Positions 14,695 to 21,821 of a stretch of DNA of 64,000 nucleotides are shown in pieces. The translations under genes and the position numbers were made by a program. Position 1 is the stretch's first letter. Each line of letters opens with the position of its first letter. The stretch is taken from positions 1-64,000 of the IMG/VR virus record IMGVR_UViG_3300010392_005355; one strand, 5' to 3'. The stretch is from a virus. The notes under the pieces are model-generated. The model was given only the letters and a program-made list of their open reading frames with translations. It made no database searches and had not been told where the DNA came from.

Positions 14695-15020
14695 CCTCCA
14701 AGCAGAAGCAGGTTCTCCAATTCATCATCGACTATCAGGCCAGACATGGGGGCGTGTCCCCCAGCTTTATGGAAATGCGTGGGTCCACGGGCGTGAACTC
14801 AAATAGCGGCGTTCACCGGGTGCTCATCTCCCTTGAAGAGCGAGGATACATACGGCGAGCGGGGGGCAGGGCACGTGAAATCACTGTCCTGAGAACCCCT
14901 GACCAGCTGCCGAAACTGAGCCGTTCCGAGAACATCCTCGCCCTCAGCGACTACCTCTCCAGCAAGCTGGATGTGGACGCAGCACATGTTCGTAAGGCGC
15001 TGATGGATCTGCCGTCATGA
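14691..15020 (+). CDS. LexA-type winged-helix protein without protease domain
   Basis: A 109-aa protein. Residues 1-65 (LTSK-like start TSKQKQVLQFIIDYQARHGG, SPSFMEM, VHRVLISLEERGYIRRAGG) match the LexA N-terminal DNA-binding domain. The S24 peptidase is absent and replaced by a 40-residue helical tail. It could bind SOS-like boxes or act as a simple phage regulator. ATGA overlap with the preceding gene. Confidence 0.85.
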   Translation: MTSKQKQVLQFIIDYQARHGGVSPSFMEMRGSTGVNSNSGVHRVLISLEERGYIRRAGGRAREITVLRTPDQLPKLSRSENILALSDYLSSKLDVDAAHVRKALMDLPS

Positions 15021-15775
15021 CCGCCACCACCAAACATAATCCGGGGGCAATCCTCCCAACCACTGAGCCGGGCAACAGACTGGTCAATGGGAATCCTGCC
15101 TCGAAAGCCGTGAGTGCAAGCACGGCCCAAGAGGTCAAATCCGTGCCCCCGGCACCTGAGGGCGTCCCTCAGTCGCTCGATGACGGTGCTTATATTGCGG
15201 TCAAGGATTCCAACCCGGCGTCTGTTTTCAGCGGGCTTCGTCCGTTTTCGTATGATCTGATCGTTGCGGATCCGCCATGGACGTTTGAGACATATTCAGA
15301 CAAGGGCCATGGTAAGGCTGCGCAGGCGCAATACGACTGCATGCCTCTCGACCAGATCAAGGCACTTCCGGTGGGTGAACTCGCCGCCGGTGATTCCCTA
15401 TTATGGCTGTGGGCCACGAATCCAATGCTACCGCAGGCGTTCGAAGTCATCGCTGCCTGGGGCTTTCGGTTCGTCACGGCCGGCACATGGGTCAAGACCA
15501 CGGCCAAGGGCAAGCTCGCCTTCGGAACCGGCTATCGCTTGCGCAGCGCCAATGAGCCCTTCCTGATCGCCACGAATGGTAATCCTCAAACCGCGAAGAA
15601 TGTCCGCTCCGTAATTATGGCAGAGGCGCGAGAGCATTCACGCAAGCCCGACGAGGCTTTCGCTGCGGCTGAGGCGCTGGTGCCCAATGCCCGTCGGCTT
15701 GAACTGTTCAGCAGGCAGTCTCGGGAGGGTTGGGATACCTGGGGCTTTGAAGCGGGGAAATTCGATGACCTGTGA
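15017..15775 (+). CDS. MT-A70 family adenine methyltransferase
   Basis: A 252-aa protein. After a disordered 70-residue N-terminus it has the MT-A70 core: catalytic DPPW (residues 85-88, VADPPWTFETYS), then WLWATNPMLPQAFEVI and REHSRKPDE, typical of prokaryotic N6-adenine methyltransferases of this class. It may methylate phage or host DNA to evade restriction or alter gene control. The recognition site is unknown. It is coupled to the LexA-like gene by ATGA. Confidence 0.92.
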   Translation: MTATTKHNPGAILPTTEPGNRLVNGNPASKAVSASTAQEVKSVPPAPEGVPQSLDDGAYIAVKDSNPASVFSGLRPFSYDLIVADPPWTFETYSDKGHGKAAQAQYDCMPLDQIKALPVGELAAGDSLLWLWATNPMLPQAFEVIAAWGFRFVTAGTWVKTTAKGKLAFGTGYRLRSANEPFLIATNGNPQTAKNVRSVIMAEAREHSRKPDEAFAAAEALVPNARRLELFSRQSREGWDTWGFEAGKFDDL

Positions 15776-15956
15776 AGACTGCGCTTTCCACGACATCACC
15801 ACCCCGGCCACCAAGGTCGTAAGATCATGGACGTGGAACAACACGGACGATTTCCGCCATGTGTGTAACCGCCACTTTGACCTGCAGTTTGAGCTGACAA
15901 AGCGGCTGAACGCGGCGGGGCTGGGCGGGCATCAGGGACGCGAGGTGAGGGTATGA
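15765..15956 (+). CDS. Small Cys/His-containing protein
   Basis: A 63-aa protein (MTCEDCAFHDITTP) with a CxxC, a later CNRH pair and His residues that could bind one zinc ion. The start at 15765 overlaps the methyltransferase's end by 11 bp, and its stop overlaps the next ATG. Function unknown. Confidence 0.62.
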   Translation: MTCEDCAFHDITTPATKVVRSWTWNNTDDFRHVCNRHFDLQFELTKRLNAAGLGGHQGREVRV

Positions 15957-16843
15957 GCAGGTTCGCAGCCGTCCCAACCGCTGCTTTGGATGACCCTCGC
16001 CTTGAGGCGATGCACATTCGTGTTCTTACGTCCCTGTGCAGCTTTGCCGACAAGGACGGGTGGTGCCGGGTCGGACAGGACAAGATTGCCGAAAGGGCGC
16101 GTACAAATAACGCGCGCGTATCAAGCTCGCTTTCCGACCTCTGCAAGTGGGGATGGGTCAACAAAAAACGCATCGGAAAAATGAAGGCGAATGTCTATCA
16201 GGTTTTGATGGATAGGGAGCTTGATGAGAGCCTTCCGATGCCTGATGAGAATGAGTGTTTTGCTGACACGGCAAAACATGTGAATTGCCAAGACAGCAAA
16301 TCAGAATTGCCACCAGAGCAAATCACGTTTGCTCACACGGCAAATCCATTAGGAACACCGTTCTCTAACACCGTTCTTAACACCAATATTGTTGGCGCGC
16401 AGAGCGCGCAACCACCCCCGGAGCCAGACCAACCGAAACGGAAATCCGTCCCGAGAGGGTCAGCACGCGGAGCGCGCATCCCTGAAAACTGGTCACCCAC
16501 CACGAAAGACTACGCCTTTGCCGCAGAGCAGGGCCTCAGCCGTGAGGAAATCAACCATGAGCACGAACAATTCCGGGACCACTGGGTTTCGGCCACTGGC
16601 AAGGGTTCTACCAAGCGAGACTGGTCAGCAGCGTGGCGAACCTGGGTCCGAAACACGATCAAATGGCGCACTGAGCGTGCAGCCAGATCGGCTTCTCGCC
16701 CGCAGCCCGCAGGACAATCTCGCGGCGGCGGTCTCGTCGCTGCAGGCCTGCGGAGTATCCGTGAAACACGAGGTTACGGGGAGCAGGTTTCCGAAGAAGG
16801 GCGGGTGGGAGCCCATCATGGACCTGACCGTGAAGCTGGCTGA
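15953..16843 (+). CDS. Lambda O-like replication initiator (helix-turn-helix)
   Basis: A 296-aa protein. The N-terminal winged helix (AMHIRVLTSLCSFADKDGWC, VGQDKIAERARTNNARVSSS) resembles phage replication proteins with an O/DnaD-like HTH. The Pro/Ser-rich linker and a DnaT-like segment (FRDHWVSATGKGSTKRDWSA, AWRTWVRNTIKW) are typical of initiator or primosome proteins. The final 60 residues are Gly/Arg-rich and overlap the next reading frame. It probably marks the origin region; no iterons were obvious in the gene. Confidence 0.82.
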   Translation: MSRFAAVPTAALDDPRLEAMHIRVLTSLCSFADKDGWCRVGQDKIAERARTNNARVSSSLSDLCKWGWVNKKRIGKMKANVYQVLMDRELDESLPMPDENECFADTAKHVNCQDSKSELPPEQITFAHTANPLGTPFSNTVLNTNIVGAQSAQPPPEPDQPKRKSVPRGSARGARIPENWSPTTKDYAFAAEQGLSREEINHEHEQFRDHWVSATGKGSTKRDWSAAWRTWVRNTIKWRTERAARSASRPQPAGQSRGGGLVAAGLRSIRETRGYGEQVSEEGRVGAHHGPDREAG

Positions 16844-17177
16844 TCAGGTTGATGTTGACCGCGTAAATGGCGTGCTCAAGGGACTGTCTGCACCCGCACC
16901 AAAGAGCAAGATTATCGAGTGGCTAACGATCTGTGCAGTGAAGACCGGGCACGCAAAGCAGGACGATATGTCCAGCGAGTTGAAGCTGAAGGTTTATGCT
17001 GACGATCTGTCCAAATTTCCCGGCGATATTGTGCGGCACGTTCTGGCCGAGTGGCCCAGCAAGAGTAGCTGGTTTCCCCACTGGAAGGAACTGGAGGACG
17101 AGATTGCCTCGCTCTCCGGCATCCGACCTCAGATCATAAGCCGCGTCAGCGCACGGATACAGGAGGCCCGCTCATGA
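16677..17177 (+). CDS. Phage replication-associated protein, start uncertain
   Basis: The frame is open from 16389, but only the part after about 16,677 (in-frame GTG) looks like protein. An ATG at 16818 with a fair GGGAG site gives a 119-aa form. Conserved-looking segments are SKIIEWLTICAVKTG, LKLKVYADDLSKFPGDIVRH and SWFPHWKELEDEI. These resemble small proteins encoded beside phage initiators and DnaA-like genes, possibly helicase-loading factors. It overlaps the initiator gene; the stop overlaps the next ATG. Confidence 0.68.
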   Translation: MQPDRLLARSPQDNLAAAVSSLQACGVSVKHEVTGSRFPKKGGWEPIMDLTVKLADQVDVDRVNGVLKGLSAPAPKSKIIEWLTICAVKTGHAKQDDMSSELKLKVYADDLSKFPGDIVRHVLAEWPSKSSWFPHWKELEDEIASLSGIRPQIISRVSARIQEARS

Positions 17178-17536
17178 CGCTTTCACCCAAACTCGCAGAG
17201 GCCTGCCGTGTAGCAGACATCTCTCTGGAAGACCTGCGTTCAACGTCAAAGCTGAAGCGCCTCACAGACAAGCGCGCTGTCGCCTATCACTATCTGTGCG
17301 TTGTCCGGGGCATGAGCTGGCCGTCAGCCGCCCGTCTCGTTCGCCGTGATCACTCAACCCTGATCTACGGGGCACAGAAGCATTCGCATGAGGCTTACGG
17401 CACGCGCCCCAAGGCGACAACTCAGGAAATGCGGGACGCTTTCGAGGCGAAAGAGGCGGCCGCTCTGAAGGCATGCCCATGGGTTCAGGCCTATGACCTC
17501 AACACACAGCCAGCAAAGGAGACTGCTGATGTTTAA
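17174..17536 (+). CDS. Stand-alone DnaA domain IV-like DNA-binding protein
   Basis: A 120-aa protein. The centre (DKRAVAYHYLCVVRGMSWPS, then VRRDHSTLIYGAQKH) is the DnaA C-terminal helix-turn-helix with the RDHST signature loop that contacts DnaA boxes. The AAA+ ATPase is absent. It may bind DnaA boxes in the phage origin or compete with host DnaA. It is directly coupled to the replication gene before it. Confidence 0.88.
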   Translation: MTLSPKLAEACRVADISLEDLRSTSKLKRLTDKRAVAYHYLCVVRGMSWPSAARLVRRDHSTLIYGAQKHSHEAYGTRPKATTQEMRDAFEAKEAAALKACPWVQAYDLNTQPAKETADV

Positions 17537-17876
17537 GCTTGGGGAACTTGTTATCTGCATTGATGACAGTCCGGACACTGGCTGCCCATGCAATGTGAAG
17601 AAGGGGGCGGTTTACACCGTCAAGGCTTTCTACCCGGCTGGGTTCGGCTTCCCGCTTGGGTACACAGCGAACAGGGATTTGCTCGGCGTTGGTGTTCCCA
17701 ACGAGGCGCTCAAGAAGCATTGGGACTGCAAGGGTCTAAGCGACGGCCCAGTCGATCTATGGGATAGCACCCGTTTTCAGCGCCTAGAGCGCAACGAGGA
17801 CTCTATCCAGCAATCCAAGACCATATTCCGCAAGATGGCGGATGACGTCAAAGCTTTGGAGGTGGTCGGGAAATGA
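17529..17876 (+). CDS. Hypothetical phage protein
   Basis: A 115-aa protein (MFKLGELVICIDDSPDTGCP). The N-terminal half looks like a small beta barrel of the kind seen in phage proteins with GxVYTV motifs (KKGAVYTVKAFYPAG). The C-terminus is helical. No named family. The start overlaps the previous stop by 8 bp. Confidence 0.68.
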   Translation: MFKLGELVICIDDSPDTGCPCNVKKGAVYTVKAFYPAGFGFPLGYTANRDLLGVGVPNEALKKHWDCKGLSDGPVDLWDSTRFQRLERNEDSIQQSKTIFRKMADDVKALEVVGK

Positions 17877-18268
17877 GCTGGAGAGAGTACGAGCCCGCAA
17901 CTAGCCAACATCATGAGCGATATGGCGTGTGGGTCAGCTGTGAAAAGAATTCTAAATCCCAGCACAAACCCATCATTGTCATCAGGATTTATCCAGACGT
18001 CCTTGAGAAAGCAGAAATACTGACAGAGGGGTCTGCCGTTCGCGTATTCTTTGGTGAGGGAGAGCACGTAGGTAAGCTTCGCATCGAGACAGACAGAAGC
18101 GCCAAGCTGAAGCTGCGCAGAGAAACCAAGCTCAAGACCTATGCACTCTATGTTAGAGTGCGACACCCAGACTTTAGAGAAAAATTCCCGTACAGAAATG
18201 TTCAGTACACCGTGAACGCCCCTGATCGAATTACCCTAGATCTTGGTACCGATGGAGGGGCATCATGA
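17873..18268 (+). CDS. Hypothetical phage protein
   Basis: A 131-aa, mostly beta-strand protein rich in Lys, Arg and Tyr (IIVIRIYPDVLEKAEI, KLKLRRETKLKTYALYVRVR). No family recognised. ATGA overlaps at both ends place it in the right early operon between the DnaA-IV-like and GcrA-like genes. Confidence 0.68.
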   Translation: MSWREYEPATSQHHERYGVWVSCEKNSKSQHKPIIVIRIYPDVLEKAEILTEGSAVRVFFGEGEHVGKLRIETDRSAKLKLRRETKLKTYALYVRVRHPDFREKFPYRNVQYTVNAPDRITLDLGTDGGAS

Positions 18269-18774
18269 GCGCCTGGACGCCAGCCGAGGACCGGCTTCTC
18301 AAAAACGAGTGGATCGCAGGAAAGCGTGCGCTGGATGTGATGGCATCAATCAATCGGGAGTTCGGGACCAACCGTAGCCGGAACTCCGTCCTGGGGAGGG
18401 TTCATCGTCTCGGCCTGTCTGGCCGCGCGAAGACGCCCACACGCCCCGTTCGGGTGAAACCGCCCCGCAAGCCGCGACAAACCAACCGCCAGCGCCCGAA
18501 AGCGGCCCAGTCCTTGCCACCGGCCCCAAAACCACAAAAGCCGGCTCCCGAGCCAATCGCTGCCGACATGCTGCTGGTAGAGATCACGGAGCTGACCCGG
18601 AACCAATGCCGATGGCCGGTGGATGAGCGCACCGATGGCACGCACCTGTTCTGTGGCCTGAGGCAAGCGGAGGGGGCGTCATATTGCGCCGGTCATCTGG
18701 CCAAAAGCATATCCCCCCTCTCTGAATCGACCTTGAAGCGTGCACCCGTCAGCATGAAGAAGGCCATGTCATGA
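18265..18774 (+). CDS. GcrA family cell-cycle regulator homologue
   Basis: A 169-aa protein of the GcrA family. The N-terminal HTH (WTPAEDRLLKNEWIAGKRAL, TNRSRNSVLGRVHRLGLSGR) matches GcrA's DNA-binding region. The C-terminal CRWPVDERTDGTHLFCG, then SYCAGH, matches the conserved Cys/His segment that contacts sigma-70. Between them is a long Pro/Lys/Arg linker. Cellular GcrA acts with sigma-70 at promoters carrying CcrM-methylated GANTC. The phage copy could redirect host sigma-70 or activate late phage promoters. Family call is strong. Confidence 0.94.
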   Translation: MSAWTPAEDRLLKNEWIAGKRALDVMASINREFGTNRSRNSVLGRVHRLGLSGRAKTPTRPVRVKPPRKPRQTNRQRPKAAQSLPPAPKPQKPAPEPIAADMLLVEITELTRNQCRWPVDERTDGTHLFCGLRQAEGASYCAGHLAKSISPLSESTLKRAPVSMKKAMS

Positions 18775-18986
18775 AGAAGCCAGCCCCTGTGGATGTGAGA
18801 AGCCGCAAGGCCATGATCCAGCGTGAGGAGCGTCTTGCCTTCAAGATACGGGCCTTCTGGAATGCGCGAAATTACGAGGTCACGACCCGGATTGAAGACG
18901 CCGGTTTCAGCAACAAGGGCGGGCAGGCCCTCGTGATGGTTCGTTCAGACATGATCAATGGCCTGCCGGTTGCGAGGGTGAAGTAA
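18771..18986 (+). CDS. Hypothetical phage protein
   Basis: A 71-aa basic protein (KAMIQREERLAFKIRAFWNA). It has some resemblance to small winged-helix-like phage proteins but no clear family. It overlaps the GcrA-like stop (ATGA) and the next start (TAATG). Confidence 0.65.
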   Translation: MKKPAPVDVRSRKAMIQREERLAFKIRAFWNARNYEVTTRIEDAGFSNKGGQALVMVRSDMINGLPVARVK

Positions 18987-19525
18987 TGGCAAAGCGACTG
19001 AAAAGCCGTGCCGGACGAAAACGCAGGCAGGCTGTGGCCAGAGAGCCAAGCGGCCGCGTTGCCAAGCGTGCACGTACGCCGCTTCAGGATACCAGGCCTA
19101 CGCCGGAAATCCGGAAACGCCGCGAAATACTGCTCGGCTCTCATGATGCGCAGGGGGAGCTTGAGTGCATCCTTGATGTTCTTGCGGCCCCGTCACGCCG
19201 CCTGATCACATCAAAGCAGGCCGAGGCAGGCAGGCGCTACGCCATGGCCAAGCTCGCCCTTCAGCGTTCGATAGGCATCAGCCCGGACCCGGTTACTCCA
19301 AGTCTTTCCGAGTGGATCGACAATGGCCAAACGATTGGAGATGGCGCCGATGATGGTCTGGCCGCCTTCCGGTGGCGCAAGGCGTGGCTGTGCGTTCATG
19401 ACTGCGGCGCTGATGTTAAGCGCATCATGGAGGCCGTGTGCATCGATAACCAGCCCCCAAAGACGCATCAGGTGACCAAGCTGAGGATTGGCTTGGATGC
19501 ACTGATCAGGATGTGGAGGCTGTGA
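18986..19525 (+). CDS. Basic protein, candidate late antiterminator
   Basis: A 179-aa protein. The first 50 residues are strongly basic (RLKSRAGRKRRQAVAREPSG). The C-terminal 60 residues form a helical domain with two cysteines (WLCVHDCGADVKRIMEAVCI). I do not recognise a family. It lies at the end of the early arm, followed by a promoter-hairpin region that precedes the late genes, which is where lambda-like phages place their Q gene. The antiterminator role is inference from position only. Confidence 0.6.
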   Translation: MAKRLKSRAGRKRRQAVAREPSGRVAKRARTPLQDTRPTPEIRKRREILLGSHDAQGELECILDVLAAPSRRLITSKQAEAGRRYAMAKLALQRSIGISPDPVTPSLSEWIDNGQTIGDGADDGLAAFRWRKAWLCVHDCGADVKRIMEAVCIDNQPPKTHQVTKLRIGLDALIRMWRL

Positions 19526-19737
19526 TGTCGCTACCTGACGAATGCCAACCAGGCCGCAGCTTTGACGTGTACTATGGGGACGGAAACCCACATAATCGCC
19601 TTTGGCATGTCCGCGCCATTGTGGATGGTCTTGCCGTCTGTCGCACATGGAGCCGGAACAAGCAGTACTGGCGATATGATTGCTTGGAGCCCGCATATTT
19701 CCACGCCTTCAGATCTCACATCAAGTGGAGGCTGTGA
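19525..19737 (+). CDS. Hypothetical phage protein
   Basis: A 70-aa aromatic-rich protein (SFDVYYGDGNPHNRLWHVRA), beta-rich. Its ATG shares one base with the preceding stop (TGATG), and the next gene overlaps its stop in the same way. No family recognised. Confidence 0.62.
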   Translation: MSLPDECQPGRSFDVYYGDGNPHNRLWHVRAIVDGLAVCRTWSRNKQYWRYDCLEPAYFHAFRSHIKWRL

Positions 19738-19901
19738 TGGAAGGGTTTAAATCCAAGGGGACAGTTTACAGCTATAGCGCAAAGGAAAACACCTCTGTTT
19801 GCTTCCAGATTTCATCGCCAGAATATGTGATCCGAGACTTCAACCGCCTTCGTAGGCTGTACCCTATCCGGCACAAGATGCGCCCAGGAAGCCGCAAGTA
19901 A
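19737..19901 (+). CDS. Small basic phage protein
   Basis: A 54-aa protein (MEGFKSKGTVYSYSAKENTS) with a basic C-terminus. It is the last gene of the right early operon before the 463-bp late leader region. No family recognised. Overlap with the preceding stop (TGATG) supports expression. Confidence 0.6.
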   Translation: MEGFKSKGTVYSYSAKENTSVCFQISSPEYVIRDFNRLRRLYPIRHKMRPGSRK

Positions 19902-19925
19902 TCCACAGCATCTTGATGGGATCGC

Positions 19926-19954
19926 TTGACACGCGAAATAACTCGCCCCATAAG
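19926..19954 (+). promoter_or_regulatory. Putative late promoter
   Basis: TTGACA (19926-19931), a 17-bp spacer and CATAAG (19949-19954) are close to the sigma-70 consensus. There is no other promoter of this quality between the early arm and the packaging genes. Transcription starting near 19961 would cross a strong hairpin 20 nt later, then run into the head and tail genes. This resembles the pR'-tR' arrangement of lambda. Confidence 0.65.
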
Positions 19955-19981
19955 TGTCCTCGAAATTCAGAATCGAAAGTT

Positions 19982-20008
19982 GCGCCCGTAGGTCACCCCT
20001 GCGGGCGC
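19982..20008 (+). terminator. Strong hairpin in the late leader
   Basis: An 11-bp stem with one G-U pair (GCGCCCGTAGG / CCTGCGGGCGC) and a 5-base loop, followed by TTCTGATT rather than a clean T run. It could be a pause/terminator that needs antitermination, or an RNA processing or stability element. The stretch 20009-20364 holds no convincing gene and no other strong signal. Confidence 0.55.
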
Positions 20009-20364
20009 TTCTGATTCCTGCGGCGGCGTGGATAGACACGCAGTCGAGAACCTGTGACGAGATGACGTGGCGACACCCCACCAGAAAAACGGGGCAAGCG
20101 GCGTCGGCTTGAGAGTAGGTGAGTGACGACTATCGCCCCTGTCGTGTGTCCGTATCCAGAATTTGAAGTCTGGTTGGTGCATCACGGGGAATGAGCGGCC
20201 ACTGCTCAAGAAAATCATCTCTAGCCGGTAACCAGCCCGGCCCGCAGGAAGCCACCCCCCGCGCAGCGTGCTGCCGGGTCTCTGCCACTCGCGGAGCATT
20301 CGGCCCCGGCCTCTTCCCGTCTCAAACACGGGTACGCCGGGGCTATCTATTTCAGGGGATATCC

Positions 20365-20403
20365 ATGTGCAGTCATTGCTTGGTAGAGGGAATGCTCGAC
20401 TGA
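20365..20403 (+). CDS. Putative 12-aa leader peptide with CxxC
   Basis: ATG at 20365 preceded by AGGGGAT at good spacing encodes MCSHCLVEGMLD. Its TGA (20401-20403) overlaps the next gene's ATG at 20403 by one base. It may be a coupling leader or a functional micropeptide. The evidence is the ribosome-binding site and the exact overlap. Confidence 0.4.
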   Translation: MCSHCLVEGMLD

Positions 20404-20597
20404 TGGCTAGTGACCGCCCCCTCTTGGTTCACCTCCGCATTGACCAAGCCTCGATGGAGGCCGCCATCCATGACCTGGAGCGCCACTACCTGAAATACGG
20501 CGATCCCCCGCAGCCCCACATGAAAGCGGAAGCCGAGCGCAACATGGCCCGCATTGTGAACTGCATCCACCAGTCGTGCTTTGACACCGAGATCTAA
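20403..20597 (+). CDS. Hypothetical phage protein
   Basis: A 64-aa acidic, helical protein (SMEAAIHDLERHYLKYGDPP). It is the first full-sized gene of the late transcript, coupled to the 12-codon leader. No family recognised. Confidence 0.62.
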   Translation: MASDRPLLVHLRIDQASMEAAIHDLERHYLKYGDPPQPHMKAEAERNMARIVNCIHQSCFDTEI

Positions 20598-20687
20598 CCC
20601 CCTTCACCGCCCGGCCCTGAAGCCGGCCCTCACCTTTCCTCCCTTGATAGAGGCCCTGAGCATCTGAGACGCCGGGCGGTGATCACT

Positions 20688-21311
20688 ATGACCCAAAGAC
20701 CTAAACCACCAGAAACGCTATTCGATATCGAGAATATCGGAACATTCACCCCAGCCCCCGAGATTATTGACTGGGCGAGGCAGACCTTAATCAATGAGGG
20801 CGCCTCGCTTCATAATCCGGAGCATGCCCATCTTGAGCACGCAATTATCGGCGCCCTCTGGACCAATGTTCCTAATTCCAAGAATGGCCGCGTCATTCTT
20901 GCCCAAGCCGAACCTGGCGATCCGATGGCAATGGGCAAGTGGGCTAAAGCCCGTGCACGACAACAAGTCGAGCAATGGTTCGGCAATATCCCCGACTTCA
21001 TCCTGACCTTTGATGCGGGGTATGCCGCGACCTGCAGTGACATCGAGTTTTGCGCTCTTGTTGATCACGAGCTTATGCACTGTGCTCAAGCAACAGACGA
21101 GTATGGGCAGCCCAAATTCAGCAGGACCACCGGCCTTCCAATATGGGCCATGAGAGGCCACGACATAGAGGAGTTTACCTCAATCGTTCGGCGATACGGT
21201 GCTGAGGCAGCTCATGCTGATGCGTTCATACAAGCCGCAAGGCAGGGGCCGGAGATCGGCGAGGCCAGTATCGCGCGCGCATGTGGTGTTTGCCTCCCTC
21301 GCGCCGCATGA
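20688..21311 (+). CDS. Putative phage metallopeptidase
   Basis: A 207-aa protein of the phage-associated metallopeptidase type. The segment FCALVDHELMHCAQ contains an HExxH zinc site (HELMH), preceded by DFILTFDAGYAA, and followed by GHDIEEFTSIVRRYG, whose Glu residues could supply the third ligand. Such genes lie beside terminase genes in several phages, with unproven substrates. An in-frame GTG at 20679 is the alternative start. Confidence 0.8.
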   Translation: MTQRPKPPETLFDIENIGTFTPAPEIIDWARQTLINEGASLHNPEHAHLEHAIIGALWTNVPNSKNGRVILAQAEPGDPMAMGKWAKARARQQVEQWFGNIPDFILTFDAGYAATCSDIEFCALVDHELMHCAQATDEYGQPKFSRTTGLPIWAMRGHDIEEFTSIVRRYGAEAAHADAFIQAARQGPEIGEASIARACGVCLPRAA

Positions 21312-21338
21312 GGCTTAGACGAGGTATAGACTGAATCA

Positions 21339-21821
21339 ATGGCAGAGCAGAAGTTAACCGACTCCGAAAAGGCCTTTATCGTCCAGCAGCTGGCCTGCTT
21401 TGACAGCCCCCTGACTGTCGCCAAGGCGGTCAAGGATGAGTTCGGCAAGGATATCAGCCGCCAACTTGTCGAAAGCCATGATCCAACAAAGAAGGCCGGA
21501 CAATCCACAGCTAAGAAGTGGAAGGAGCTTTTCCAACAGACACGGAAGGCTTTTCTGGAGGACACTGCGGAGATCGGGATCAGCCACCGCTCTGTAAGAC
21601 TGCGGGCCATCCAGCGCATGGCCGACAAGGCTGAAAGCATGGGTAACATGGTCCTTGCTGCATCACTTCTGGAGCAGGCCGCCAAGGAAATGGGCGAGAG
21701 CTACACTAACCGCCGCCTACACGAGCACTCCGGTAAGGATGGCGGCCCCATCCATACAGAGAACCGCACATGGCGAGACGTTCTGAGGCAGGAGGATCAG
21801 ACAGAGGGCGAGAACAGCTAA
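21339..21821 (+). CDS. terS: Terminase small subunit (DUF2280 type)
   Basis: A 160-aa protein with the DUF2280 pattern: SEKAFIVQQLACFDSPLTVA, then FGKDISRQLVESHDPTKKAG, and the later ALxxRIQRMADKAESMGN-like helix. It is the DNA-recognition subunit of the packaging motor and precedes the large subunit, whose start overlaps its end by 52 bp. Length is normal for this class. Confidence 0.9.
   Translation: MAEQKLTDSEKAFIVQQLACFDSPLTVAKAVKDEFGKDISRQLVESHDPTKKAGQSTAKKWKELFQQTRKAFLEDTAEIGISHRSVRLRAIQRMADKAESMGNMVLAASLLEQAAKEMGESYTNRRLHEHSGKDGGPIHTENRTWRDVLRQEDQTEGENS

Noticed and set aside
16389-16676. Long N-terminal extension of the replication-associated gene
   Set aside because: The first 96 codons overlap the initiator gene in another frame and are Arg/Pro/Ser-rich, so a start at or after 16677 is preferred.
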